Shown here one piece after another: positions 38,566 to 47,733 of a stretch of DNA of 64,000 nt; within the stretch, counting starts at the first letter, position 1, and each line of letters opens with the position of its first letter. The notes below the pieces were generated by a model. It had not been told where the DNA came from. It saw only the letters and a program-made list of their open reading frames with translations, and did not search any database. The position numbers and the translations under genes are program-made. Location: NCBI RefSeq assembly GCF_001571265.1, contig NZ_BCTL01000033.1:1-64000 (forward strand). The letters are read 5' to 3'. Source of the DNA: Cedecea neteri NBRC 105707 = ATCC 33855 (lineage in GTDB: Bacteria > Pseudomonadota > Gammaproteobacteria > Enterobacterales > Enterobacteriaceae).

Positions 38566-39921
38566 CTAATTAATACATTCCCACAAAGAATAGGTTTCAT
38601 CCGGTGTCCACGTCAAAATTGACAGGTGCTGCTGAAGGCACAGGTAATGTTTACCTTTGTACGAAACCCCATTTCCCCGGGAATAAAAAATACCCGATTC
38701 CCATTCCGGATAAACATCCGGTGAACTTTGCGCGGTAGTCACCGCAAGTGGTTCGCCTGGTTTTGACTGATTGCCCTTACTATCAATCGCGGTAAGAAAG
38801 TAGACGTATTTCGTTGCGGGCGTCAGTGATGTATCCGCCCAGCGCATGGATTCGGTTCGGGCTATTTGCTCACCATCACGAAATATTGCATACGAACTGA
38901 CATCCGTTGCTGAGGAACTCCAGGTCAGCGTAACAGATGTTGAGCTCAGGTCACTGGCTATCAACCCTTCCGGAGCCGCAGGGGCATCGTCAGGGATGAC
39001 AGGCTCATCGGTTAAGGCAGCCCGGAAGCGCTGAGTATATTCCCCCGACACTTTTTGTTCCGGATTACTGCTGCTGACCGCATCTGCATGGCCAAGCGAG
39101 GATGGATTATCCCGATTGAATGACCACATGGCTACGAAACACAGGCCGGCACGGTTCGCAAATTGCCCGACACGATCGGCATTTTCAAGAGTGAACATCT
39201 CATTCGGATCATCGTTCATGCCAATCATTGGCGTGACAGCAACCCGGGACATAAGGTTATTTTCGGAAGGATAAAGAGTTTTCAGTTGATCACTAATACT
39301 GGTGGCAGCTTTGATTGCCGAAGCGGCCATATCGGCATCGTCTGTATCATTGTAATAGTCCATCGCCATTCCGTTAACCACAAAATCGAGGCCTGCAGCC
39401 TGAGCCTGCCGGAGAATATCAATTCCTGTGGCGGTTAATCCATCTGGCATGACGGGAAGCGTAAAGGAAATTTGCAACTGGGGGTAGCGCGTCTGAATAC
39501 CGGCTATCGCCTGGCAAATTTTTGTCGCGTCATACAACCCGTTTTCAAGGTCAAAATCCAGACCATCTGCATGGTAAAGGTCAATAACCGACTGGTATGT
39601 ATCCTGTAACTCCGGGACAGAGAAAGATGTTGAAATATCCGGGTTCGCAGCGCCACCAAATGCCACAATGACTTTACGGTTTGCTGTTTTTAGCTCTTCA
39701 GCCAGCGGCACGGCCCATCCTAAAGGCATAGAGTCTTGTGCTGCCCAACAGGCTTTATTGCCAGGGGATAGGGTCAGAAAGCCAAGGACCAGGCCATCCA
39801 CATCCCACTGGACAGCCTGCTGTGAATAAAGTGCATTCGGGCGACCAGCAGGAAAATTCTGCCAGTCTGACCAGGTTGCATTTACGGTAACATCAATAAA
39901 TGGGGTTAATTTTGTAGTCAT
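38566..39921 (-). CDS. GH18 chitinase with fibronectin III and chitin-binding domains
   Basis: A 451-residue enzyme expected to hydrolyse chitin or related glycans. The GH18 catalytic motif DGLDFDLE is at residues 119-126 with Glu126 as acid/base. A fibronectin type III domain follows at about 312-397 (PEGLIASDLSSTSVTLTWSS). A C-terminal CBM5/12 chitin-binding module spans about 405-451 (YPEWESGIFYSRGNGVSYKG and YSLWECIN). There is no N-terminal signal peptide: the protein starts MTTKLTPFIDVTVNATW. It may leave the cell by a holin/endopeptidase-type or signal-less route as in Serratia ChiB. No secretion genes are adjacent. Confidence 0.9.
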   Translation of the reverse strand: MTTKLTPFIDVTVNATWSDWQNFPAGRPNALYSQQAVQWDVDGLVLGFLTLSPGNKACWAAQDSMPLGWAVPLAEELKTANRKVIVAFGGAANPDISTSFSVPELQDTYQSVIDLYHADGLDFDLENGLYDATKICQAIAGIQTRYPQLQISFTLPVMPDGLTATGIDILRQAQAAGLDFVVNGMAMDYYNDTDDADMAASAIKAATSISDQLKTLYPSENNLMSRVAVTPMIGMNDDPNEMFTLENADRVGQFANRAGLCFVAMWSFNRDNPSSLGHADAVSSSNPEQKVSGEYTQRFRAALTDEPVIPDDAPAAPEGLIASDLSSTSVTLTWSSSATDVSSYAIFRDGEQIARTESMRWADTSLTPATKYVYFLTAIDSKGNQSKPGEPLAVTTAQSSPDVYPEWESGIFYSRGNGVSYKGKHYLCLQQHLSILTWTPDETYSLWECIN

Positions 39922-40149
39922 TGCAGGGACTCATATTCGTAAATGTAGATAGTGCAATAATTTCCTGATAATGAAATTACTGCACGGGTTTAACGGAAGG
40001 TAAAACCCCAGAAAGAGCACTGTCTTTTGCTTGAAGCCAGTCTGTTGCTCGTTGTTGCATTTCTCTGGGCGGTATCCGCTGTTAAAAAATAATCCGCCTG
40101 TTTTCTGTCCAGGAAAAACGAAGTTTAATCACAGTACATCCAGGATTTT
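39922..40149. other. Intergenic
   Basis: No gene recognised; upstream of the chitinase and of the Rpn relic. Confidence 0.4.
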
Positions 40150-40575
40150 TGAATGCCGCTTCGCAGCATGGAGGTGCCAACCGGAGCTGAAGCTGGTTAT
40201 TCCGGTGTTGTTCATCCACGGCTCCGACAGCCCTGGCCGTATACCATGAACTGGATGAAACTGATCGCCCTGATGAACTGGATGCTACAGACAGGAGATA
40301 CAGCCAGACCTGAAGTATTCCTGCAGGCGCTGGCCCGCCGGCCACCGCAGCATGAGGACATTTTTATGACAACTGCACAGAAACTGGAAGAGAAGGGCCT
40401 TGAGGAGGGACGCATGGAAGGCCGCATTGAGGGTATTCAGCCCGGTGAACAACGTGGGATTGAAAAAGGCAAACTCGACGTTGCCCGCATGATGCTGCAG
40501 AACGGACTCGACCGTAACACAGTGATGAAAATGACCGGTCTGCCGGCGGACGAGCTCGCCCAAATCCGCCATTAA
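40150..40575 (+). pseudogene. Rpn-family PD-(D/E)XK nuclease relic (YhgA-like)
   Basis: One frame gives ELKLVIPVLFIHGSDSP, the core strand pattern of Rpn nucleases (LPLVIPVLFYHG). The next gives WMKLIALMNWMLQTGDTARP and the typical tail GRMEGRIEGIQPGEQRGIEK then ARMMLQNGLDRNTVMKMTGL. The catalytic N-terminal half and the middle are deleted and the frame is shifted. The last 140 codons (40153-40575) are open but cannot encode an active nuclease. Confidence 0.7.
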
Positions 40576-40594
40576 CCTTTCTTCAGGACACACC

Positions 40595-40831
40595 TTGTCA
40601 GAACGCATGGACGCAGAGTCACCGGAGAGCACCATCGCGGCACTCTCTCACCTGGCGCGCCAGAAGGGTGAGGCCGGCACGCTCTGGGCTGAAAATCTGT
40701 TTTTCACCCGCTGGCTGGCCACCGTGCAGAAGAAAAACGTTTTCCCCGATATTACCCTCTTACTTGAGCGGGGCCGCAGCCAGGGCCCGGAATCCATAAA
40801 ACTAAGCGGCCAGCGCCGCCACGCCCTCTGA
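40595..40831 (+). CDS. Hypothetical 78-residue frame
   Basis: Natural-looking sequence (STIAALSHLARQKGEAGTLW and FFTRWLATVQKKNVFPDITL), starting with TTG or an internal ATG at 40607. It follows the Rpn relic by 19 bp. It may be part of the same decayed locus. Family unknown. Confidence 0.35.
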   Translation: MSERMDAESPESTIAALSHLARQKGEAGTLWAENLFFTRWLATVQKKNVFPDITLLLERGRSQGPESIKLSGQRRHAL

Positions 40832-40894
40832 AGTCAGATACCGCATCTGCTCACTAATAGCCTTTACAGCCTCTCGGCATTCCTTCATGCCCAT
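40802..40894 (-). CDS. Possible 30-residue protein
   Basis: MGMKECREAVKAISEQMRYL then TSEGVAALAA. A GGGAGGAA ribosome binding site stands nine bases upstream. It overlaps the end of the plus-strand frame at 40595-40831; only one of the two may be real. Confidence 0.35.
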   Translation of the reverse strand: MGMKECREAVKAISEQMRYLTSEGVAALAA

Positions 40895-41288
40895 AATCTG
40901 TTCCTCCCGATCACTTTGCACGCTGTGCATGACTCCCCGACTGCAAGTGACCTCTGATTATTCGTCCCTGCCTGACCGCAGCAAAAATCCCCGCCTACAG
41001 CCGAGTTTTATCATAACGGGGAAAAATAGGGATAATGTGTTGAACAAAAAATGAGAATCAGGCACGCATCCCGGAACTATCCTGCTCAGTGCCCCCACCA
41101 ATCAATTCTGCCACATATTGATTTGCAGCTGCCAGACTGCTCCGAAGTTATACCCCTCATAACAAATTCATCTGATCTTAAATTTTTTTAACATCTTGAT
41201 TTTCATATTTGTTTTAATATGTTTTTAGAGCAAATAATGCTCTTTAAAATATTAGTTAATTTTAATTTCAAATGTAAAGGATTTATTG
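40895..41288. other. Upstream region of the calpain-like gene
   Basis: GC-rich at first with a CCCCG/CGGGG inverted repeat near 40988-41023, then strongly AT-rich from 41150. A ribosome binding site AAAGGA lies at 41276-41281. Confidence 0.4.
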
Positions 41289-41435
41289 ATGAGTACCCCT
41301 TTTTTTAAAGATCAAGACATAAGTGTAACTAATTCTGATTCCTAGCCTGACTCACCTGACCGTAATATCTGGAACTCCGGGAAAAAAGCATGGTCAAGCG
41401 TATTAACAAACCCTGACTTCAAGAAAGATTATGAT

Positions 41436-42470
41436 ATGTCGGTGAACCTCAGCTCTTACAAAGAGCTGTTGGAAAGTTGCCAGCCAGTTTCATTGAATAA
41501 GTGTGTAGCTTATAAGAAAGATCCTGTGTTATTGTTGACACGACAGGCACTGGATTCCAAAAAATATATTGTTGATGATACGTTTTTACCAAAGTCATGG
41601 AGTGATAGTGTAATTAATCATCATGCAAGGATCAACAAAATTGCAAATGCTCCTGCGCTATATACTCAAGCCCTTTCTTTAATCGATTTTGAACAAGAAA
41701 AGCTTGGTGATTGTGGTTTTGTCAGTACGATTGGCGCAATATCAGTTCATCCGGAAGGACACAATTTATTATTTTCTTCTATTTATCCTTCTATATATAA
41801 CCCTATGGGACTCTATTCAGTCAGAGTTATTAGTGAAGGCGAAATATTATATATTCTTGTAGATGATGATTTCCCTCGAGAATCCTATTCGGATATGGTT
41901 AATTCTAATGAGTTTTGGTTCTACATTATTGAGAAAGCATTTGCGAAAATTAATGGTGGATATCAAAATTTAGGTGGTGGTTTTGAGGGGTATTTTGGTA
42001 TTGACTCAACTGAAAACCATGAAATAACAGATGCCAATAAAAATGATGTATGGAATAAATATTTCAAAAAAATATTTCATGAAAAAGGCCATGCTACTTA
42101 TCAGGGCACGGGAAGCGATAAAAATACAAAGTATTTAGTTTCAGCGCATGCTTACGCAGTGATAGATGCAGCAGAATGGAATAATATTAAGCTGGTACGG
42201 CTTCACAACCCATGGAACGTAGCTAACTATGAAAAGGAATTTTCGCCAAACAGTAAAGAATGGGATTCCGTGCCGGATGCTGTGCAAAAAGCAACTTTCC
42301 AGAGAGACCGATTCCGGAGCTTGTCTGGTAGCAAAGAAGTACCAAAAACTTTCTGGATGCCCTACGACTACTATCGTCACGATATTCCTAAAATAAGCGA
42401 GCTATTTTTGAGTGCCAAACTTCCTGCTGTTTTAAAATCTATTGCGCACTCTAACTCAATCCAAAAATGA
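41436..42470 (+). CDS. Calpain-like (C2) cysteine protease
   Basis: The 344-residue open frame has the papain-fold triad in calpain order: Cys93 in LGDCGFVST, His238 in VSAHAYAV and Asn258 in RLHNPWN. A calpain-like WDSVPD segment follows. It has no signal peptide. The frame continues upstream without frameshift to an ATG at 41289 that has a proper ribosome binding site (AAAGGA, eight bases). A single amber codon at 41343-41345 (codon 19) interrupts it. So the original protein was probably 393 residues, and the present gene is either inactive, started internally, or read through. AT-rich composition suggests acquisition. Bacterial C2 proteases are often secreted effectors; that role is inference. 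Confidence 0.75.
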   Translation: MSVNLSSYKELLESCQPVSLNKCVAYKKDPVLLLTRQALDSKKYIVDDTFLPKSWSDSVINHHARINKIANAPALYTQALSLIDFEQEKLGDCGFVSTIGAISVHPEGHNLLFSSIYPSIYNPMGLYSVRVISEGEILYILVDDDFPRESYSDMVNSNEFWFYIIEKAFAKINGGYQNLGGGFEGYFGIDSTENHEITDANKNDVWNKYFKKIFHEKGHATYQGTGSDKNTKYLVSAHAYAVIDAAEWNNIKLVRLHNPWNVANYEKEFSPNSKEWDSVPDAVQKATFQRDRFRSLSGSKEVPKTFWMPYDYYRHDIPKISELFLSAKLPAVLKSIAHSNSIQK

Positions 42471-42485
42471 ATGTTTACTAAATCA

Positions 42486-42531
42486 TCCCCCGGCTTCGCC
42501 GGGGGACCCCTTAAGATTAAATCTTCAGGGG
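42486..42531 (+). terminator. Double hairpin after the calpain-like gene
   Basis: Perfect stem TCCCCCGGC / GCCGGGGGA with a TTC loop (42486-42506). A second imperfect stem ACCCCT...AGGGGT follows at once. No long T-run, but placed just after the stop codon. Confidence 0.6.
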
Positions 42532-42833
42532 TTCCGTAGTCATTTCTGCAATAGCAGGTTGATCTCCTTCTCTAAAAACAAAAACTATTTCCTGAGCGAA
42601 ATCAGCTGCTACAGAAGGTGTCCTTTGGGGGCCAGCCGTTGTTCGTCATTATAAGGAGAGTTCATCGGAGGCAGTTACATAGTTATGACGAGCCCGGCTA
42701 CAATATCGCTCAGCCTGGGAAGTGTTTTTATAAGACATTGAACCGGGCAGCATAACAATCAGGTTAAAATAAAATAGATGATTTTTATTACATCCTCATT
42801 TATTTTAGTGAAGTAAACGTGTATATGATGAGA
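42532..42833. other. Intergenic
   Basis: Nothing recognised between two convergent genes. Confidence 0.4.
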
Positions 42834-43286
42834 TCATGACTTAAATAACATAAAAAATACTCCCAAAATGAGTAGTGCTAACAATATTATGAGGGGTGTC
42901 AGCCGACAAGATTTGTATTTTTTTAATATATCCTCTCTTTTCGTATTTGGTGAATCATTGTTTCTTTTTGAAGGTGTTTCGAGCATATAGCCTTGTCCGG
43001 AGATGTTTCTTATTAAGGCTGAATTAACCTTTTTAGTCAATTTTTTTCTTAATCTGAATATCAGCTGCAGGATATTGTTTTTAGAGATTGCGGCACTTCT
43101 TTCAGGCCAAACGAAACTAATTATGTCGGTATGACTGACCACTTGACCTTTTCTTTGTAGCAAAAGTGAGAATAACTGAAATTCCTTTTCTGTCAGATGC
43201 AGAGTGTTTTTAATTAAATATGCCTGATCTTCACTAAACATGTCAGATGATGAAGTATCAATAGTGCATGATATATCTTCTTTCAT
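42834..43286 (-). CDS. ToxR/CadC-type winged-helix protein with C-terminal membrane anchor
   Basis: A 150-residue protein with an OmpR-type winged helix (residues about 28-105: LTEKEFQLFSLLLQRKGQVV, then ILQLIFRLRKKL and the GQGYMLE wing). A linker leads to a C-terminal transmembrane helix (LTPLIILLALLILGVFFMLF) with almost nothing beyond it. It resembles enterobacterial short membrane-bound regulators. A GGAGAG ribosome binding site precedes the ATG. It is divergent from the LuxR-type gene at 43596, with 310 bp of AT-rich DNA between them, so cross-regulation is plausible. Confidence 0.8.
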   Translation of the reverse strand: MKEDISCTIDTSSSDMFSEDQAYLIKNTLHLTEKEFQLFSLLLQRKGQVVSHTDIISFVWPERSAAISKNNILQLIFRLRKKLTKKVNSALIRNISGQGYMLETPSKRNNDSPNTKREDILKKYKSCRLTPLIILLALLILGVFFMLFKS

Positions 43287-43595
43287 TCATTTCTCTCCTG
43301 TTGTTCATTCCCTTTCCTAACGATAACAATATTTGAAGGAGGGATTTAATTCATGTTCAGAATGATTGTCATAGTAATAGTGTTATTAATATTACCAGGG
43401 ATTATCTTGTTTCCTGTTGCTCGGAATTAATAAGGTATGAAGAAAGGAGAGTGTATCATTGTAATCGTTTAATGATTTATTCTGTTTCATTGTGAAAAGC
43501 TGTATCAATAAAAATCAAATGGTTACTATTAAATTAAAATGTACGATACATGATATATAATTATCATATCGGGCATAATATGATGAGAGTATGCG
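43287..43595. promoter_or_regulatory. Divergent promoter region
   Basis: AT-rich 309-bp gap between two divergent regulator genes. Contains repeated TATAAT-like tracts, but no single promoter can be singled out. Confidence 0.4.
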
Positions 43596-44267
43596 ATGTC
43601 GGTAATCGTAATGGATCCGTGTAATTATACTAAAGCTGGTATTGAATATTATTTCAACGGCAAAAAAAAGACAGGAACTAAGGTGTGTAATATTGATGAT
43701 ATGACCTGCCTTTCTTCTGTTTTTATTGAAAAAAAACCTCAGGTTGTATTTTTAAATGAAGAAACATTCATTCATAATGAAGAGTGTTGTTTTGAGGTTA
43801 AAAAAATGATAAACAAATATAAAAATACGCTTTTTATTATTTTTATGTCTGTTGATCTTTCTTTTATGGGGCACTGGTTATGGGTGAGAAATAATGTCCT
43901 GATAACATCAAAAGCACTGCCTCTTGAAGGACTGAATCGTTTACTGGCAGACTACAGAGATTATAATTCACCTTATTCTGATGAACTAAAGTTTCCGGTT
44001 TTTTCCTTGAGCTGTTCCGAATGTTGCGTTTTGCAGATGTGGGCCGCGGGTTGCAGCACGGAGCAAATATCCCGGATGATGAATATTAAAATAAAAACGG
44101 TTTTCTCTCATAAATCAAACATAAACATAAAAATCAAAGCGACCAATAAACATACTATGTTTCATATTATCCGTATTATCAATAGCATTACCAGTGGTGT
44201 ATCGGTGAAAGGATGCCCGGCGCTTTCGTCTTTTCACCCGCGCCGTTCCCTGGAGGAATCGAAATAA
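43596..44267 (+). CDS. LuxR-type transcription regulator
   Basis: A 223-residue protein with a C-terminal LuxR helix-turn-helix (about residues 137-198, LSCSECCVLQMWAAGCSTEQ then ISRMMNIKIKTVFSHKSNIN). Its N-terminal receiver-like domain lacks the phosphorylation Asp arrangement, as in RcsA, BglJ and fimbrial regulators. The composition is AT-rich with many Lys, Ile and Asn codons, like its divergent neighbour. The C-terminal tail (GCPALSSFHPRRSLEESK) is more GC-rich and may have been added by a rearrangement. Confidence 0.8.
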   Translation: MSVIVMDPCNYTKAGIEYYFNGKKKTGTKVCNIDDMTCLSSVFIEKKPQVVFLNEETFIHNEECCFEVKKMINKYKNTLFIIFMSVDLSFMGHWLWVRNNVLITSKALPLEGLNRLLADYRDYNSPYSDELKFPVFSLSCSECCVLQMWAAGCSTEQISRMMNIKIKTVFSHKSNINIKIKATNKHTMFHIIRIINSITSGVSVKGCPALSSFHPRRSLEESK

Positions 44268-45037
44268 GACATCACTGAGGCTTTGCACCGCGCCCTGTTT
44301 CTTCCGATGTAGTGGCCGTGGCGGCTGTGTTGCTACCCTGGAGGAAACCTCTCTCTATCGCAGGAATACGGAATATCAGGCTGAATGATGTGTGCCTGGC
44401 GGTTAAGAGGATCGCTCCGGGAGATGTCCCGATGCAAGCCTGCCTTAATGTGCCGGATGCGCTCAATGCAGGGAGCACCGTGGCCATTTTTCTCTGTACA
44501 TAGGGTGTCTGGATGGTATGTCTCACGAAATCGAAGCCGGCCGGGCAGGGACATCAGTTGACTCAGAGGGCATATTTGGCGCGAAGTCTGCGGCAGTGTG
44601 ACAGTAACGCCGATGACCTTTTCTGACTGATTTTCATGTTAACGTGATGAATACTAGGAGGTATACTGAATGTGAAGAGGCGTGCAGGATCCTGAGTCAT
44701 CCTGTGTACCATCGGCAGACACGCAGGTAGCTGTGACGAAGAAACATAATCCGACAGATCTTTTGCACCGGTAGCAACCTGAATGGCAGCGTTGACATGA
44801 AGATAATTTCTGGCATGGCCTATGCTCTGACGGGCAAAACAAAAGAGTATTTTTTTTCATCTCCTTAGCGAATAAGCCATCTTTTGTTTTTGTACTTACA
44901 ACGCACTTAATCGTTATTATGAGTCTGAATGACCCTCTAATGCCTGAGGCACACACCACCAAGCATTGATAATCTTGATATTTTTATAAGGTTATGCTCT
45001 TCAAAGTTTATATGTGTTTTTTTGTGTAAAAATGCTG
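44268..45037. other. Gene-poor region
   Basis: A short frame at 44312-44503 (LPWRKPLSIAGIRNIRLNDV) has no start signal. Otherwise nothing recognised. Confidence 0.35.
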
Positions 45038-45358
45038 CTAATCCAGCATTTTTACATAGAAAATATCAGACGATATGGCGCGGGAAATTTTATGGTCATG
45101 TTTATCGACTAACACATATGTACCCTCCATATAGCTCCAGAAAGTATTTTTCGACGGAGCGGGAAGATGTCTGATCTTCCATGCAGTGATATTATAACCT
45201 GCGCTGAATAACAGGTCGGGTGCTTTATCACCAATCCTGTATTCGTGATAATTTGCGCGGAAATGATCGACATCGTAAAGTGTGGAACTTTTGGCGTAAC
45301 TTACCGCACTCATTAAAAGGAATAGTAAAGCAGTTAATTTCTTCATTGTATTTCTCAT
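45038..45358 (-). CDS. RcnB-like periplasmic protein
   Basis: The product is 106 residues (102 from the second ATG at 45346) with a signal peptide (KKLTALLFLLMSAVSYA). The mature part fits the RcnB pattern: YRIGDKAPDLLFSAGYNITA then WKIRHLPAPSKNTFWSYMEG and TYVLVDKHDHKISRAIS. Intact RcnB has YRxGDxLPxxY...W...LPPPPxGYxWVxxxxxxxLV. RcnB itself acts in nickel and cobalt homeostasis with RcnA, but many small family members have no known role and no rcnA is present. An isolated gene. Confidence 0.75.
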   Translation of the reverse strand: MRNTMKKLTALLFLLMSAVSYAKSSTLYDVDHFRANYHEYRIGDKAPDLLFSAGYNITAWKIRHLPAPSKNTFWSYMEGTYVLVDKHDHKISRAISSDIFYVKMLD

Positions 45359-45597
45359 GAAACAGTATTGACTCCGTGGTTATTCGAGCAGATTAAGAGA
45401 AAAAAATGAAGGGAAGTCCTGGTGTTTTAAGATTTTAGATAAAATGCGGGCAATAAAAAGAACAGATTTAGTGCTATGATTTTGATTTCATAACTTTATT
45501 TTTTTGGTTGTTAATTAAGAGTATTCTTGTCTGGCTGCGGATTTCGTAAAAAAAACTAAAAGAGACAACCTTATTTTTCCCACGGAGGGAGATTGTG

Positions 45598-45892
45598 TTG
45601 CTGTCCGGTGCTCCAGGCCGCGCGGGTTAACAGCGGTGCCCAGTTAATCAGGATCAGTTTTTTATATTTATCTTGAAAATTATCCCAGAGGTACCTGGTT
45701 TACACCGTACGGTTGTGCACGTAGCATTTGGTCCGTTGATTGTGCAACACCTTGCGGCGCAATGAGCAGGACAAATGCCGTGTGCGCTTTTTCATCTGCG
45801 AAGAAGGGATAGCCCGGAGTGACGGAAAAGCGCACTCGCACCCGCACCCTGCGTACTATTTTCCCTGCACACAGTATTTTCCCTGAAAGCAC
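45598..45892 (-). pseudogene. Frameshifted gene of unknown family
   Basis: The minus frame from 45892 reads RFSVTPGYPFFADEKAHTAF then VLLIAPQGVAQSTDQMLRAQ. After a one-base shift near 45690 it continues as RYLWDNFQDKYKKLILINWA and PLLTRAAWSTGQQHNLPPWE K to a stop at 45598. Both halves look natural and join smoothly. The sequence before 45840 is repetitive (RVRVRVR) and may be junk. No family is recognised. Confidence 0.4.
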
Positions 45893-46042
45893 TGCGTCGT
45901 GTTATCCGGATCTTAGCGCGCAAGAAAACCTGTTTGATCATCGGATGTCATAGATGTTTTTCCAGAGTAATGGGGCTCTGATGGCCCTCGAGTGAGAAGG
46001 GCGGCGCTTGAATTGTTTTACTGTTTTATCAGGGGGACCAGA

Positions 46043-46345
46043 ATGAAATTCACCGTCAGTATCCTCTTTATTACTGTCGGCTATGGCCATGCTGATTGAG
46101 GCTGATGGAGGTGAAAGTCTCTGTGCCAGAAGCGACGTGGTACGATCTTCTGTTGAGGCTGATGTGGTTCCCGTGCTGGCGGGAATGTCGAGAAAGCTGG
46201 TGCTGTAATTGCAGATTGAAGCCCCTCGAAATCAGACAGATGCGGAAAAGATTCGCTACGGAAATAGTTACTTCAGAAAGGGCGGCATAAACTCGAAAAA
46301 CAAAGTCATAACATCTGAGGCTACCGGCATGATACTGAAAGATTA
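46043..46345 (+). pseudogene. Broken secreted-protein gene
   Basis: A GGGGG-type ribosome binding site precedes MKFTVSILFIT, a signal-peptide start. A shift near 46075 gives SAMAMLIEADGGESLCARSD and VVRSSVEADVVPVLAGMSRK. An in-frame TAA follows near 46206, then LQIEAPRNQTDAEKIRYGNS to a stop at 46345. One frameshift plus one nonsense codon. Unknown family. Confidence 0.4.
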
Positions 46346-46450
46346 ACTGAGCCTGGCCTCGCTTACAGGCATCTGCCATCCCCGGTAGATCTCATCATAC
46401 AGCATTCGACAATATACAAGAGGGCTCCATTTTTTTGGTATTGTCACATA

Positions 46451-46527
46451 CCGCCACTAGCTCAACAGGACAGAGCATCAGCCTTATACGCTGAGGGTAC
46501 GGGGTTTGAATCCCCGGTGGCGGACCA
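46451..46527 (+). tRNA. tRNA with anticodon TAT, predicted tRNA-Ile (AUA)
   Basis: A full 77-base cloverleaf. The acceptor stem is CCGCCAC/GTGGCGG, the D-stem GCTC/GAGC, the anticodon stem TCAGC/GCTGA and the T-stem CGGGG/CCCCG, with discriminator A and encoded CCA. The anticodon loop CTTATAC puts TAT at 46485-46487. This reads AUA directly, whereas enterobacteria normally use a CAU tRNA modified by TilS. Ile-type features are C4-G69, U12-A23 and A73. Unusual features are C38, U56 in the T-loop (TTTGAAT) and A29-U41. It may be a phage-derived tRNA or a decaying copy of another isoacceptor. Confidence 0.75.
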
Positions 46528-47733
46528 AATAAGATACCACTGCTTTGCGTTAGCCAGGTACAAATAAAGATTCAAAAAATACAGTCAATTACACTAAACC
46601 ACGATGTGAGAGAGGGCACGCTTTCTCAGTAATGCAGATACCATTGCAATGTCAATGATGTGGCTTGTAGGGTTTTAGTTATCTCATCCTGTTGTATCAG
46701 AGCTCACTGACTGTAGCAGTTTGTTGCTGTCTGCCACAGGTTCGGCTCGTTGAGCTATACAGCAATGACCGATGACATTACGAGTTCTTTCAACGATGCA
46801 GCCACTTACCTGCAGTGCGGAGTCGATCAGCGTAGCGGCGCTGAAAGTATTCTTTTCACTATATCCAGCAAACAGCGACTTTTGTGGAAGCCTTTTAATT
46901 TACTGTACGTGTCATCGATGCGGCTGATAACGGGATTGTGGGGATTCGGTTAGAGATATTAAGCAACAATGATCCTCATCAACTTGTTTGACTGACTGAT
47001 TACAAGGAAAGAACTTAACGCACTGTTGAAAACTAATCCTGAAACATGGGCAGTGACTGCTACTCAATCAGACAATTTATTGCTATGGGCACATGATGTC
47101 AGCGGTGGACAGTGTGGTGACGCTGACGGCGCAGGTAGAAGACCGTTATGCGCACCCGGTGAGAGATGGGGCAGTAGGAGTGATGTTCCTGACGCTGGCG
47201 GACGACATTGCGCTGCGGTGAGTACGGTGGTGACGTACACTACGGGCGTTGAAGCTACTGAAGCAGGCAGGGGAGTTTGTGATGCAAGCGTCATCGGCGC
47301 TGACCGTCCGGGGCTGTTGCTGGTGCAGGGTTGGTTTCCATCACACTCCACGCTCAGTAATGCTGTGTGGGTGAGTTGATCCGCCGGTTATCTAAACGGA
47401 CCCTTCCTCAGAACCGGACCTGCGGAAATACAGCATCCGGCTTCCAACAGATCAGTGTCCCCACATCTATCCAGCGAGCATCGTACATTGACTGAGTTCT
47501 CCATGATGACGGATATCCCAGTATTTTCATGATCAGATCTCACTTTTCTCATGTTATTAAGTGCTGCCACCTCTGCGGTTGGACCACCTGTAGTGATATT
47601 TTCAGCGACTACTGGCACTCCCATACCTCAAAGCGGCATCTGTCACCTTATGGGCACTGTGAATAATTTTCACTCCTTTCAGGTCACCCACTGTGTGAGT
47701 TTTATCTGCTATAGGACAACAAGGGTGACAAGC
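46528..47733. other. Gene-poor region with decayed frames
   Basis: One frame at about 47096-47219 (MMSAVDSVVTLTAQVEDRYA) and a following shifted piece (LRALKLLKQAGEFVMQASSA, about 47240-47300) look like a broken gene. No family recognised. The remainder has no support. Confidence 0.35.

Noticed and set aside
42486..42531. IS200-type end
   Set aside because: The hairpins resemble such ends but no transposase sequence is adjacent; a terminator after the protease gene is simpler.
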